From CAVVMA01 sp963788205 (lineage in GTDB: Bacteria; Desulfobacterota; Binatia; Binatales; Binataceae): DNA of 64,000 nucleotides. The first letter of the stretch is position 1, and every line of letters starts with the position of its first letter. This document shows, piece after piece, positions 19,590-28,487 of this stretch. The stretch spans positions 124,001 to 188,000 of the forward strand of contig CAWBGG010000002.1 of the NCBI GenBank assembly GCA_963788205.1, read 5' to 3'. A model generated the notes under the pieces. It searched no databases. It was not told the origin of the DNA and was given only the letters and a program-made list of their open reading frames with translations. Made by a program: the position numbers and the translations under genes.

Positions 19590-20930
19590 TCACTCCAGCG
19601 CGGCGAGCGCGTCAGTCTGAGCGACTGGTTCGGGGCGCTGGCCTGAGGCTAGCGGGCGGGAGCCGGGGGTGCGCTCGAAAGGATCGCAAAGTCCGAGCTC
19701 TTTGCCGATCTCGCGCACCGCGGGCATCACTTCGTTGCCGAGCAGTTGCAGGCATCGGCGGCGATCTTTGAGGCCGACTGGGCCGTCGAGCCAGAAGGCG
19801 AAAATCCCCGGACGCAAGACCTCCAGCACCTTGCGCAGCTCGCGCACGACGCTGTCGGGAGTGCCGGCGATCATCTGCAGGTCCTTGCGGGCCTGTGGGT
19901 AGCCTTCGTAGATCGTGCGCTTGGCGGCTTCGATTTCCTCGTCGGTCTGGCCGCTGCCGCCCTTGTGGATCGGTTTGCCGGGCAGGTTGGGATTGGCATT
20001 CAGGCGCGCCATGCGGCGGGTCGCGTCTTTGGAGTTATATCCGGGCGGGAACATCCATTCGGGGCGCGCGAAGTGCGCAAAGCTGCCCGCGAACAAAAAG
20101 CGCTTGCCGAGTTCCTCGGCGCGCTCCTGGGTGTCGGCAACGAATACCGGTTGTAGATAGCCGAAATTTTCCGGCCCGGCTTGATAGCCTTCGCGGCCGG
20201 CGGCCTCAGTATAAATCTCCCAGAGCTCGACCGTGGGCCCCAGCTTGGTCCCCAGCGCGATATACGGGAAGCGTTTTTTCGCGCACCAGATCGCGGTGTC
20301 GGGACTGACCAGGCCGGGTATCCAGATCGGCGGATGGGGTTTCTGCAGCGGCAGCACCCAGGGATTGGCGAAGCGGTAATGGAAATGTTTGCCCTCGTAG
20401 CGAAACGGCCCCGGCGTGGTCCAGGCCTTGATGATGAACTCGACGCCTTCCTCAAAGTATTCGCGGTTGTAGGCCGGGTTGGCGTTGTTGGCGAGCTGCT
20501 CGGTGCCCGCGCCGCGGACCCATCCGGGCACCAGCCGGCCGCCGGAGATCAGATCGATCATCGCCAGCTCCTCGGCCAGCCGCAGCGCGTTGGCGACCGT
20601 CGGCACCGGATTTCCGAGCAGCACGATGCGCGCGCGCTTGGTGACTCGGGCGAGAATCGCCGCTTCAACGTCCATCACGGAGCCGAGGCAAAACGGCGTC
20701 GCGTGATGCTCGTTGAGCATCAGGCCGTCGAAGCCGAGCTCGTCGGAGTAAATCTTTTCGTCGAGGTACTGGTTGAGAAGCTTTGCCCCGTGCGCGGGCT
20801 CGAAGAATTCGTTGGGCGTGCCAAAGAAGCTGCGATTGCGGATGATCTGGTTTTCCAGCCGGCGATGCTTTTCCGGTTCGGTCTCGGGATCATAATGATA
20901 CGCGCGTTCGGTGAACCACATTATATGCAT
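19590..20930 (-). CDS. LLM-class flavin-dependent oxidoreductase
   Basis: A 446-residue luciferase-like monooxygenase. The start at 20930 has GGAGGG eight bases upstream; the frame stays open to 21017, but this extension overlaps the upstream gene's end. Typical segments are MHIMWFTERAY, DGLMLNEHHATPF (active-site region), RARIVLLGNPVPTVANALRLAEE, DLISGGRLVPGWVRG and HPPIWIPGLVSPDT. Such F420- or FMN-dependent enzymes oxidise small organic substrates. It lies 19 bp after the alpha/beta hydrolase gene in the same direction, so the two likely form an operon: an oxygenation step with hydrolysis of the product or of a related ester. Confidence 0.9.
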   Translation of the reverse strand: MHIMWFTERAYHYDPETEPEKHRRLENQIIRNRSFFGTPNEFFEPAHGAKLLNQYLDEKIYSDELGFDGLMLNEHHATPFCLGSVMDVEAAILARVTKRARIVLLGNPVPTVANALRLAEELAMIDLISGGRLVPGWVRGAGTEQLANNANPAYNREYFEEGVEFIIKAWTTPGPFRYEGKHFHYRFANPWVLPLQKPHPPIWIPGLVSPDTAIWCAKKRFPYIALGTKLGPTVELWEIYTEAAGREGYQAGPENFGYLQPVFVADTQERAEELGKRFLFAGSFAHFARPEWMFPPGYNSKDATRRMARLNANPNLPGKPIHKGGSGQTDEEIEAAKRTIYEGYPQARKDLQMIAGTPDSVVRELRKVLEVLRPGIFAFWLDGPVGLKDRRRCLQLLGNEVMPAVREIGKELGLCDPFERTPGSRPLASGQRPEPVAQTDALAALE

Positions 20931-20949
20931 GGCCTGACCCTCCGGTGCG

Positions 20950-21741
20950 CTAGGCGAGAAAATTTTCCAGTTCTCTGATGAACTGATCGGCCGCTTCGAT
21001 TTCGGGGCGATGGCCACAGCGGTCGAACGCGACGAGCTTGGCGTCCCGGAGCGCGCGCTGATAAATCGACGCCGCCGAGAACGGGATGATCGGGTCTTCG
21101 CGCCCCCACATCAGCATCGTGCGGATGCCGGCGGCGCCTTCGAGCAGACGCGGCAGGCTCGGATTGTACAGGTACGGTTGCCAGGCCAGGCGGGCGGTCT
21201 CCGCGCGAGCGTCCTCGAACGCCTCATATTGCTCCGGCGAATGGCCGCCGTCGAACAGCGCATGGAACTCGGGCGTGCGCTCGTCGAGCACCGATTTGCG
21301 CAGCCAAGTCACCGCCGCGATCGTGAACATGTCCATGATTTCGCCCTGCGGCGGCCGCACTCCGGCCGGCGCAACCAGCACCAGCCTGGAGAACAGCGAC
21401 GGATCGTTGGCCGCCATCTCGGCGGCGATCCATCCGCCGAACGAGAACCCGATCGCGTCGATCGGCGCGAGCTTCTGCTCGCGGAGAAATCGCCCGTAAA
21501 AGCAGGCCAGGTCGCGCACGCTCATGATCCATTCGGCGCGCGGCGAGCGGCCGAAGCCCGGATGGAGCGGGATCAGCAGGGTGCGTTTCGCGCTCAGGGC
21601 GCGGTTCCATCCGACCCATCCGGGATAGCCGAGCTCTTCATGAAGCACGAGCAGCGGCCGTCCAGAGCCCCCGCTCAGCACGAGCAAGCGGTCCGCTCCC
21701 ACTGCGTACTCCTGTTCGCGTACCGATTCCTTGGCAACCAT
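20950..21741 (-). CDS. Alpha/beta hydrolase
   Basis: A 263-residue alpha/beta-fold hydrolase with nucleophile Ser100 in GFSFGG, acid Asp216 in GREDPIIP and base His244 in CGHRPEIE. The oxyanion region appears as HEELGYPGW. The length is standard. It is the first gene of a leftward pair with the LLM oxidoreductase. Substrate unknown; esterases and C-C bond hydrolases share this layout. Confidence 0.9.
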   Translation of the reverse strand: MVAKESVREQEYAVGADRLLVLSGGSGRPLLVLHEELGYPGWVGWNRALSAKRTLLIPLHPGFGRSPRAEWIMSVRDLACFYGRFLREQKLAPIDAIGFSFGGWIAAEMAANDPSLFSRLVLVAPAGVRPPQGEIMDMFTIAAVTWLRKSVLDERTPEFHALFDGGHSPEQYEAFEDARAETARLAWQPYLYNPSLPRLLEGAAGIRTMLMWGREDPIIPFSAASIYQRALRDAKLVAFDRCGHRPEIEAADQFIRELENFLA

Positions 21742-22122
21742 CGCGTCCCTCGATTTTCCGGCTCAGGGTACTCGCATCGTAGCGCGTGGCGCCGGCATCC
21801 ATATAATCAGTTCGGATTAGTTGGGCCTGCCAGCGCTCACGCCGCCTCGACAGCCCGAATATGCGCTTTCGGGCGATAACCCGCAGCCCGCTTCACTCCT
21901 TATAGAAGAGAGCCTTGCATAACCGAGAAGCCAGACAAATCGCTCCGCGCAGATTCCTCTCTTCAGCAACTTCCGCTCGGAATGACAGGTAGGGAGCGAA
22001 GATTCTTATTTTGTCATTCCGAACGGAGTCTGCGGAGAGAGGAATCTACGCGAAGCGATTCTCTTTCCCGGAGGTTACGCAAAGCTCTCCATAGGAGGGG
22101 CGAAGCCGTATAATCCGCAGCC
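21742..22122. other. Intergenic region with inverted-repeat element
   Basis: No gene is seen. It separates the divergent hydrolase and carboxylase genes and must hold both promoters. Most of its right half is occupied by the inverted repeat at 21947-22052. Confidence 0.5.
21947..22052. repeat. MITE-like ~106-bp imperfect inverted repeat
   Basis: Left arm AGATTCCTCTC ... CGGAATGACA and right arm TGTCATTCCG ... GAGAGGAATCT pair over about 40 bp with a few mismatches around a ~24-bp AT-richer loop. 'GGAATGACA/TGTCATTCC' elements with AGATTCCTC tips are a common form of small non-autonomous element. It lies 70 bp before the carboxylase start, so it could affect that gene's expression. Confidence 0.7.
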
Positions 22123-25100
22123 ATGATTGCCAAGAGCCTGCTCATCGCAAATCGCGGGGAGATCGCGATTCGGATCATCCGCGCGGCCGCCGAGATGGGT
22201 ATCCGGACCGTGGCGGTTTTCTCGGAGGACGACGCCCGTGCGCTCCATACGCGCAAGGCCGACCAGGCGCGCGCGTTGCGCGGCGCCGGCGCTGCCGCTT
22301 ATCTCGACGCCGAGCAGATTGTGGCGGAAGCCAGGGCCGCCGGATGCGACGCGATCCATCCGGGTTACGGCTTTCTGAGCGAGAACGCCGGATTCGCCCG
22401 CCGCTGCGCCGAGGCTGGAATCGCGTTTATCGGCCCGCGGCCGGAGATGCTCGAGCTTTTCGGCGATAAGGTACAAGCGCGAGCGCTCGCCGAGCGTTGC
22501 GCGGTGCCGGTGATGAAGGGCACTTCGGGGCCGACCACTATCGAGCAGGCGCGCGAATTCCTGTCGTCGCTCGGCCGTGGCGGCGCGATGTTGATCAAAG
22601 CGGTGGCCGGCGGCGGCGGACGCGGAATGCGCGTAGTGCAGCAGCTCGACGAGGTCGCGCAGGCCCATCAGCGCTGTCAGTCCGAGGCGCGCGCCGCCTT
22701 CGGCAATGGCGACGTGTACGTCGAGCAATTGATGCCGCGCGCACGCCATCTCGAGGTGCAGATCGCCGGCGATCGGACTGGCCAGGTAAGCCATCTCGGC
22801 GAGCGCGAATGCACTATCCAGCGGCGCAATCAGAAGCTGGTCGAAATCGCGCCCAGCCCCGGACTCGGCCCCGCGATGCGCGATCGGCTCACGCGCGCGG
22901 CGACGCGGCTGGCAGAGGAAGTCCGCTTCGACAATCTGGGCACCTTCGAGTTCCTGGTCGATGCGTCTGCGGAGGGTAGTGACGCGCCGTTTGCGTTTAT
23001 CGAGGCGAATCCGCGGTTGCAGGTCGAGCATACGGTTACCGAAGAAGTGACCGGCGTCGACCTGGTAAAGCTCCAGTTGCGGCTGGCAGGCGGCCAATCA
23101 CTGCGGGAACTCGGGCTGTCGCAGGCGGAGGTCCCGCAGCCGCGCGGGATCGCGATGCAGTTGCGGATCAATCTAGAATCGATGCTCGAATCGACCGGTG
23201 CTGACGGCGTGCTCAAGCCGTCGAGCGGGACGATCACCGCGTTCGAGCCACCCTCAGGCCCGGGTCTGCGGGTCGATTCGTTCGGCTACGCCGGCTACAC
23301 CACCAGCCCGAATTTCGACTCGATGCTTGCCAAGTTGATCGCGCATTCGGCGTCGGCGGAGTTCGCCGATGTGATCGCGAAAGCCTATCGCGCGCTGTGC
23401 GAGTTCAGGATCGAGGGCGTCGCCACCAATATCAGCTTCCTGCAGAACCTGCTGACGCATCCCGGGTTCAGGGCGAATCAGATCTATACCCGCTTCATTG
23501 AGGACCATAGCGCGCAACTGAGCGCGCCCCCCGATTCAGACCATCGGCGGCTGTTCTTCGACCAGGCCGCGCCGCCAAGTCATACCGCTGCATCCGGACG
23601 GCAGCTTGCCGGCGCGCAGATCGATGCACGTGATCCGCTCGCGGTGCTCGCGCATGGCAAGAGCGCCGCAGCGGTTCCCTTCGCGAATGAAACGTCGTCG
23701 GCCGCAATCGTATCGCATCAGGAGATCGCTGGCCCCGAGAACACGATCGCGATCAGGGCGCCGTTGCAGGGCACGATCGTCTCGGTCGACGTGCAGCAGG
23801 GCGATCTCGTGGGGCGCGGCGCACAGCTCTTCGTGATGGAAGCGATGAAGATGGAGCACGTGCTTCGCGCCGAGAGCGGCGGGATCGTGCGCAAGATCAC
23901 GGTCGCGCCCGGTGATGCGGTGTTCGAGGGCCATCCGCTCGCCTTCATCGAAGAGCGCGCCGGCGAGAGCGCGGAAGTCGCCGCACGCGAAACGCTTGAC
24001 CTCGATCGCATCCGCCCCGACCTCGCCGAGGTCCACGAACGCCATGCCACCGGCCTCGATGCGGCCCGGCCCGAGGCGGTCGCCCGCCGCCGGAAGACGG
24101 CTCAGCGCACCGCGCGCGAAAACGTCGAGGATCTTTGCGACCCGGGCAGCTTCGTCGAGTACGGCCCGCTGGTGATTGCCGCGCAGCGCCGGCGCCGCGA
24201 ACTGGACGATTTGATCAGGAATACGCCGGCTGACGGGATGCTCGCCGGGATCGGCACCGTCAATCGCGAGCTGTTCGATGAGTCCCGCGCGCGCTGCGTC
24301 GTGATGGCCTACGACTATACCGTGCTCGCCGGCACACAGGGCCTGCAGAACCATCGCAAGAAAGATCGCATGTTCGAGATCGCGCGCAACTCGCGCCTGC
24401 CGGTGATCTTCTTTACCGAGGGCGGCGGCGGCAGGCCCGGCGATACCGATGGCGTCGGCGTCGCCGGACTGGACTGTTGGGCCTTCAATTATTGGGGCAG
24501 GCTCAGCGGGCTGGTGCCCTTGATCGGAATCAACTCCGGCCGATGCTTTGCCGGCAATGCGGCGCTGCTCGGATGCTGCGACGTGGTGATCGCCACCGCC
24601 AACTCGAATATCGGGATGGGCGGCCCCGCGATGATCGAGGGCGGCGGACTCGGCATCTTCCGTCCCGAAGAGGTCGGTCCGATGGCCGTGCAGGTGCCCA
24701 ACGGCGTGGTCGACATCGCAGTAGCCGATGAGCGCGAGGCGGTGAGCGCAGCGCGCAAATATCTCGCCTACTTCCAGGGTGCGGTCGGCCAGTGGGAATG
24801 CGCCGACCAGCGCCTGCTGCGCGCGATCATTCCGGAGAACCGGCTGCGCGTTTACGATGTCCGTGCGGTGATCGAGACCCTGGCGGATAGCGCCTCGGTG
24901 CTCGAGCTGCGCCGCGATTTCGGTCCCGGGATGGTGACCGCGCTGGTCCGCATCGAGGGACGGCCGGTGGGCGTGATCGCCAACAATCCGCGCCATCTGG
25001 CGGGTGCGATCGACGCTAACGGCGCCGACAAGGCCGCCCGCTTCATGCAACTGTGCGATGCCTTTGATATCCCGATCCTGTTCCTGTGCGACACGCCCGG

Positions 25101-25563
25101 GATCATGGTCGGTCCCGAGGTGGAAAAAACCGCGCTGGTGCGCCATGCGGCGCGGATGTTCGTGGTCGGCGCAAGCATCACGGCGCCGTTCTTCACGATC
25201 ATCTTGCGCAAGGGCTACGGCCTAGGCGCGCAGGCGATGGCGGGCGGCAGCTTCAAGGCGCCGTTTTTCACCGTCGCGTGGCCCACCGGCGAATTCGGCG
25301 GAATGGGGCTCGAAGGCGCCGTCAAGCTCGGCTACCGCAAGGAGCTGGCCGCGCTCGACGATGCGGCTGCGCGCCAGGCGCTGTTCGATCAGATGGTCGA
25401 GCGGATGTACGAGCACGGCAAGGCGGTGAACACCGCCTCGCACTTCGAGATCGACGACGTGATCGATCCGGCCCAATCGCGCCGCTGGATTATGGCTGGC
25501 CTCTGCAGCAGCGCTGCCGCCGCGCGCCACGGCAAGAAGCGTCCGTGCGTCGATACTTGGTAA
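22123..25563 (+). CDS. Single-chain acyl-CoA carboxylase (biotin carboxylase-BCCP-carboxyltransferase)
   Basis: A 1146-residue fusion of all three activities. Residues 1-~450 are the biotin carboxylase (LIANRGEIAIRIIRAA; IHPGYGFLSENAGFA; glycine loop KAVAGGGGRGMR; EANPRLQVEHTVTEE). Residues ~545-610 are the biotin carrier domain with EAMKM, biotinylated at Lys576. Residues ~640-1146 are the carboxyltransferase of the propionyl-CoA/methylcrotonyl-CoA type, with FTEGGGGRPGDTDG, CDTPGIMVGPE and RKGYGLGAQAM. Family members carboxylate acetyl-, propionyl- or longer acyl-CoA; single-chain forms include long-chain acyl-CoA carboxylases. The substrate cannot be read from sequence. It is a lone gene, divergent from the hydrolase/LLM pair. 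Confidence 0.92.
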   Translation: MIAKSLLIANRGEIAIRIIRAAAEMGIRTVAVFSEDDARALHTRKADQARALRGAGAAAYLDAEQIVAEARAAGCDAIHPGYGFLSENAGFARRCAEAGIAFIGPRPEMLELFGDKVQARALAERCAVPVMKGTSGPTTIEQAREFLSSLGRGGAMLIKAVAGGGGRGMRVVQQLDEVAQAHQRCQSEARAAFGNGDVYVEQLMPRARHLEVQIAGDRTGQVSHLGERECTIQRRNQKLVEIAPSPGLGPAMRDRLTRAATRLAEEVRFDNLGTFEFLVDASAEGSDAPFAFIEANPRLQVEHTVTEEVTGVDLVKLQLRLAGGQSLRELGLSQAEVPQPRGIAMQLRINLESMLESTGADGVLKPSSGTITAFEPPSGPGLRVDSFGYAGYTTSPNFDSMLAKLIAHSASAEFADVIAKAYRALCEFRIEGVATNISFLQNLLTHPGFRANQIYTRFIEDHSAQLSAPPDSDHRRLFFDQAAPPSHTAASGRQLAGAQIDARDPLAVLAHGKSAAAVPFANETSSAAIVSHQEIAGPENTIAIRAPLQGTIVSVDVQQGDLVGRGAQLFVMEAMKMEHVLRAESGGIVRKITVAPGDAVFEGHPLAFIEERAGESAEVAARETLDLDRIRPDLAEVHERHATGLDAARPEAVARRRKTAQRTARENVEDLCDPGSFVEYGPLVIAAQRRRRELDDLIRNTPADGMLAGIGTVNRELFDESRARCVVMAYDYTVLAGTQGLQNHRKKDRMFEIARNSRLPVIFFTEGGGGRPGDTDGVGVAGLDCWAFNYWGRLSGLVPLIGINSGRCFAGNAALLGCCDVVIATANSNIGMGGPAMIEGGGLGIFRPEEVGPMAVQVPNGVVDIAVADEREAVSAARKYLAYFQGAVGQWECADQRLLRAIIPENRLRVYDVRAVIETLADSASVLELRRDFGPGMVTALVRIEGRPVGVIANNPRHLAGAIDANGADKAARFMQLCDAFDIPILFLCDTPGIMVGPEVEKTALVRHAARMFVVGASITAPFFTIILRKGYGLGAQAMAGGSFKAPFFTVAWPTGEFGGMGLEGAVKLGYRKELAALDDAAARQALFDQMVERMYEHGKAVNTASHFEIDDVIDPAQSRRWIMAGLCSSAAAARHGKKRPCVDTW

Positions 25564-25668
25564 AAACAACGCTTTACAGGTCATCGCCCGTTGCAGTTGC
25601 GCGCTTCGCGCACCACTGAATCCACAGGCCGTGCGGCGAGTTTTTCGTGAAGAAATCGACAACCTCGC

Positions 25669-25798
25669 TTGACCTAGACAGCGATTCTGCATAAATCCCA
25701 TGAAGCAGCTTTATGCGTGCCTTGGGGCCATTGTGCGATTCTGAACCATGAGTGGAGTCGCGTGAACAGGCTCGATTGAGCCTGGGGGATTTGGGGAG
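25669..25798 (+). promoter_or_regulatory. Duplicated promoter/leader, copy 1
   Basis: TTGACC (25669-25674) and CATAAA/ATAAAT (25690-25696) resemble -35 and -10 boxes with a 15-16 bp spacer. The inverted repeat GCATAAA ... TTTATGC (25689-25716) overlaps the -10. A 14-codon open frame at 25700-25744 (MKQLYACLGAIVRF) follows, then a perfect hairpin CAGGCTC-GATT-GAGCCTG at 25767-25784, just before the ribosome site GGGGAG of the 25799 gene. The same elements recur upstream of the 28488 gene. Confidence 0.5.
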
Positions 25799-27964
25799 AT
25801 GAAGATCATGGGTTCTCGGAGAAGGGCATCAGCGCTCGGACTTTCTATCGCGATCGCAGCGGCAATCGTCCTTCCAGTCATGCTCGCTTCAACCACCTCC
25901 GCCGGCGAAGCAACCTTTTACGACGAGTCCTTCGTCAACTATTTCAGCAACGCGCACGTTGCGGGCGTGGGCAACAACACCAATATCTACATCACGGATC
26001 CGATCGAGAACCCGGTACTAAGCGAGACCGAAGAAATCTGCGCGATGATCTACGTGTTTGACACGCGCGAGGGCCTGCAGGAGTGCTGCGGATGCCCGGT
26101 GACCAGCGACGGCCTGTTGACCCTGAACATCACCAGTGAGCTGACCGCGAATCCGCGCTCACTGACGGGCGAATCGATCTTTTACGACGGCGTGATCCGA
26201 TTGCTCTCTGCGGCGAGCAATGCGACCACGACTCCGAGCGGCGCGCCCGACGACACTTCGATCAGCTACCTCAGGAGCGGTGTCGGATGCGACCACGGCA
26301 GCGGTCTGTGCTGCGATCCGACCGGCGGAACAGCCTTCCCGAGCACGAGCACGACTCCCAACTTGAGCTTGATTCCAACACTGCGTGCCTGGGCCGATCA
26401 CGCTCAGAATACAGCCACGACCAATACCGCCTTCAGCGAAGTGCCGATTACTGGTGGTGTCGTTGGGAGCGACGCCGACAACCTGGCCTTGCTGTGCGGC
26501 GCCGGGATTACCGGGGGCACTTTCAACGGTTTCTGCTCGTGCTCACCGCCACCATCAACGCCGACGCCGACCGCATCGCCAACTCCGACCCCAACGCCGA
26601 CCCCAACACCGACACCGACACCGACGCCAACACCGACACCGACGCCAACCCCGACACCGACGCCGACACCGACCCCAACGCCAACTCCAACGCCGACGCC
26701 AACCCCGACGCGAACTCCAACGCCAACTCCGACGCCGACGCCAACCCCGACGCCAACCCCAACACCGACGCCAACCCCAACACCGACGCCAACCCCGACG
26801 CCTACGCCGACCCCAACACCGACGCCGACGCCAACCCCGACGCCGACGCCGACGCCAACCCCGACGCCGACGCCGACGCCAACCCCGACGCCAACGCCAA
26901 CACCCACTCCGACCCCGACGCCGACGCCTACGCCGACGCCAACCCCAACGCCGACGCCGACGCCAACCCCGACGCCAACGCCAACACCCACTCCGACCCC
27001 GACGCCGACGCCTACGCCGACGCCAACCCCAACGCCGACCCCAACGCCGACGCCGACGCCAACCCCGACGCCGACCCCAACTCCGACGCCGACGCCAACC
27101 CCGACGCCGACGCCCACGCCGTCGCCGATCCCAACACCACCCGCCTCGGTCATAACCTCCAGCAACGCGGATACGACCGACGACGGGCACACGTCAGTAA
27201 CGGGAACGCTTCCCGACAACGTGCAGGAGGGCAACTACCTGATCGCTTCGATCATGATCGAGACCGCTCAAAACGCCAACTGCACCAGCACCATTGGCGT
27301 TCCGTACGCGTGCTGCACCTTGGGGGTGTCTGGAACGGGCACCTGCCAGAACGCGGCTTCGGCCACTATCACCACTCCAACGGGGCTGAATGGCGAGAAC
27401 TGGACCCTGATTGGTAGCAGCACGACATCTGGCACCGACTTCCAGATGGCGCTCTACGGGCGATTCGTAGCATTCAGCCCGGCCAGCAGTTGCACAGGTC
27501 TGGGAACCCCCGCAGCTTGTTGCAACGGACCGGGCACGGGGCCGACTTGCGTGGGTACCGGGACCGACACCAGTTCGGACCAGTACACCTGGGGTTTCAG
27601 CAGCAATACCTACATTGGCCAGGTTGGCATAACGCTCTACAACGGCATCGGCGCAACGCCGGTCGAGAACGTGGGATCTACAGGAGCTCCTTCGTCGAGC
27701 GCGACTATCAACCAGCCGGCCGTGACGGTGACGAAAGCCAACAGTTTGGGCGTGATCTACACCGGAATTGTGGGCAATAATAGCATTGTCGTTCCGCCAT
27801 CCGGCTACTCGCTGGTGTACGACCACTCGATTGCAAGCTCGGGTCCCGACAACTCCAACTGGGTTTTGCCGGACATCTCGAGCAATCTGCTGGCGAACTC
27901 TGCGACGGCCGCCAACTCTGGCGACAACGTCGGCTTCCAGCTGGTCTTGTCGCCGCTGCCCTGA
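25799..27964 (+). CDS. Secreted SSQAD-family protein A, very long PT linker
   Basis: A 721-residue exported protein. The signal peptide has core LSIAIAAAIVLPVMLAS, cleaved near residue 36. The N-terminal domain (~37-248) has clustered Cys (QECCGCP; GLCCDP) and no known family. Residues ~249-447 are (PT)n. The C-terminal domain (~449-721) is the SSQAD-type module shared by six genes here: SSNADTTDDGHTSVTGTLPDNV, then two loops of the form C-x7/8-CC-x6/7-C (VPYACC, TPAACC), then PPSGYSLVYDHSI and a terminal GDNVGFQLVLSPLP. It is nearly identical outside the linker to the 28488 gene. A surface or matrix protein is likely; no anchor is seen. Confidence 0.85.
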   Translation: MKIMGSRRRASALGLSIAIAAAIVLPVMLASTTSAGEATFYDESFVNYFSNAHVAGVGNNTNIYITDPIENPVLSETEEICAMIYVFDTREGLQECCGCPVTSDGLLTLNITSELTANPRSLTGESIFYDGVIRLLSAASNATTTPSGAPDDTSISYLRSGVGCDHGSGLCCDPTGGTAFPSTSTTPNLSLIPTLRAWADHAQNTATTNTAFSEVPITGGVVGSDADNLALLCGAGITGGTFNGFCSCSPPPSTPTPTASPTPTPTPTPTPTPTPTPTPTPTPTPTPTPTPTPTPTPTPTPTPTRTPTPTPTPTPTPTPTPTPTPTPTPTPTPTPTPTPTPTPTPTPTPTPTPTPTPTPTPTPTPTPTPTPTPTPTPTPTPTPTPTPTPTPTPTPTPTPTPTPTPTPTPTPTPTPTPTPTPTPTPTPTPTPTPTPTPTPTPSPIPTPPASVITSSNADTTDDGHTSVTGTLPDNVQEGNYLIASIMIETAQNANCTSTIGVPYACCTLGVSGTGTCQNAASATITTPTGLNGENWTLIGSSTTSGTDFQMALYGRFVAFSPASSCTGLGTPAACCNGPGTGPTCVGTGTDTSSDQYTWGFSSNTYIGQVGITLYNGIGATPVENVGSTGAPSSSATINQPAVTVTKANSLGVIYTGIVGNNSIVVPPSGYSLVYDHSIASSGPDNSNWVLPDISSNLLANSATAANSGDNVGFQLVLSPLP
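26547..27142 (+). repeat. Thr-Pro coding array in SSQAD gene A
   Basis: About 595 bp of CCGACG/CCAACC-type hexamers encoding ~199 residues of (PT)n with longer internal duplications; for example, blocks around 26880-26960 and 26970-27040 are near copies. The paralogue has only ~84 residues here. Confidence 0.85.
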
Positions 27965-28002
27965 GGGGGAGCCCTCGCTGTAGGAATCAGGCCGGAGTTC
28001 AG

Positions 28003-28036
28003 GCAGCACCGTCAGACGCAAGTCTCACGGTGCTGC
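28003..28036 (+). terminator. Hairpin after SSQAD gene A (GCAA loop)
   Basis: Left arm GCAGCACCGTCAGAC, loop GCAA, right arm GTCTCACGGTGCTGC: 15 bp with one mismatch, 38 bp after the stop codon. It lacks a T-tract, so it may stabilise the mRNA end or act as a repeat element rather than an intrinsic terminator. Confidence 0.5.
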
Positions 28037-28181
28037 TGCCTTCTTGACGTAGCGCCGGCCTCCGCGCCGGTATTACGAACACGCTCGACCACCCGTTGCG
28101 CGCCAGCCTTGCCGGAGTTAACGCGGGCTGCAAAGTTGAACCTGTCGCCCTCGCCCCGAGGAGGCCCCACATTAAGGCGGA

Positions 28182-28216
28182 CGATACCTGCGAGACCTCG
28201 TGTCTCGCGGGTATCG
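28182..28216. repeat. GAGAC/GTCTC-core hairpin
   Basis: Left arm CGATACCTGCGAGAC, five-base loop, right arm GTCTCGCGGGTATCG. The stem is 15 bp with one mismatch that becomes G-U in RNA. It shares its core with the hairpins at 28003 and 34302. Confidence 0.6.
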
Positions 28217-28356
28217 GTGCCTCGCAGCGGCGCCGTCGCTTCGGTCGGCGCGACGTGCCTCGTGGCGCAGCGAGCCGCCAAAGCGCAACCAGCGCCGACG
28301 ATTCAGATCTGTCCACAGCGGCGAGGGGAATTCTACGTGGGGAAGGATATCTTCAC

Positions 28357-28487
28357 TTGACTTAGGGGTGATGATTCTGCGTAAATGCCTGAAGCAGCTT
28401 TATGCGTGCCTTGGGGCGATTGTGCGGTTCTGAACCATGAATGGAATCCGTTGAACAGGCTCGATTGAGCCTGAGGGATTTGGGGAG
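28357..28487 (+). promoter_or_regulatory. Duplicated promoter/leader, copy 2
   Basis: TTGACT (28357-28362), 17-18 bp spacer, CGTAAA/GTAAAT (28380-28386). The peptide frame KQLYACLGAIVRF-stop is kept with two third-position changes, and an in-frame ATG at 28372 extends it to 20 codons (MILRKCLKQL...). The CAGGCTC-GATT-GAGCCTG hairpin is at 28456-28473 and GGGGAG precedes the ATG of gene B. Confidence 0.5.

Larger units (their letters stand above)
27965..28356. other. Intergenic region between tandem SSQAD genes A and B
   Basis: No gene is supported. The region holds two strong hairpins (28003-28036 and 28182-28216) that share a GAGAC/GTCTC-type core, and a GCGCCGGCCTCCGCGCCGG palindrome near 28052-28070. 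The right edge passes into the duplicated leader of gene B. Confidence 0.5.

Noticed and set aside
23536..25146. 536-codon minus-strand frame within the carboxylase
   Set aside because: Antisense shadow in high-GC DNA; His/Arg/Asp-rich without motifs, while the plus strand is a complete acyl-CoA carboxylase.
26404..27234. Long minus-strand frame of repeating Gly-Val
   Set aside because: Antisense of the Thr-Pro coding array of SSQAD gene A; pure GV stutter with no domain.
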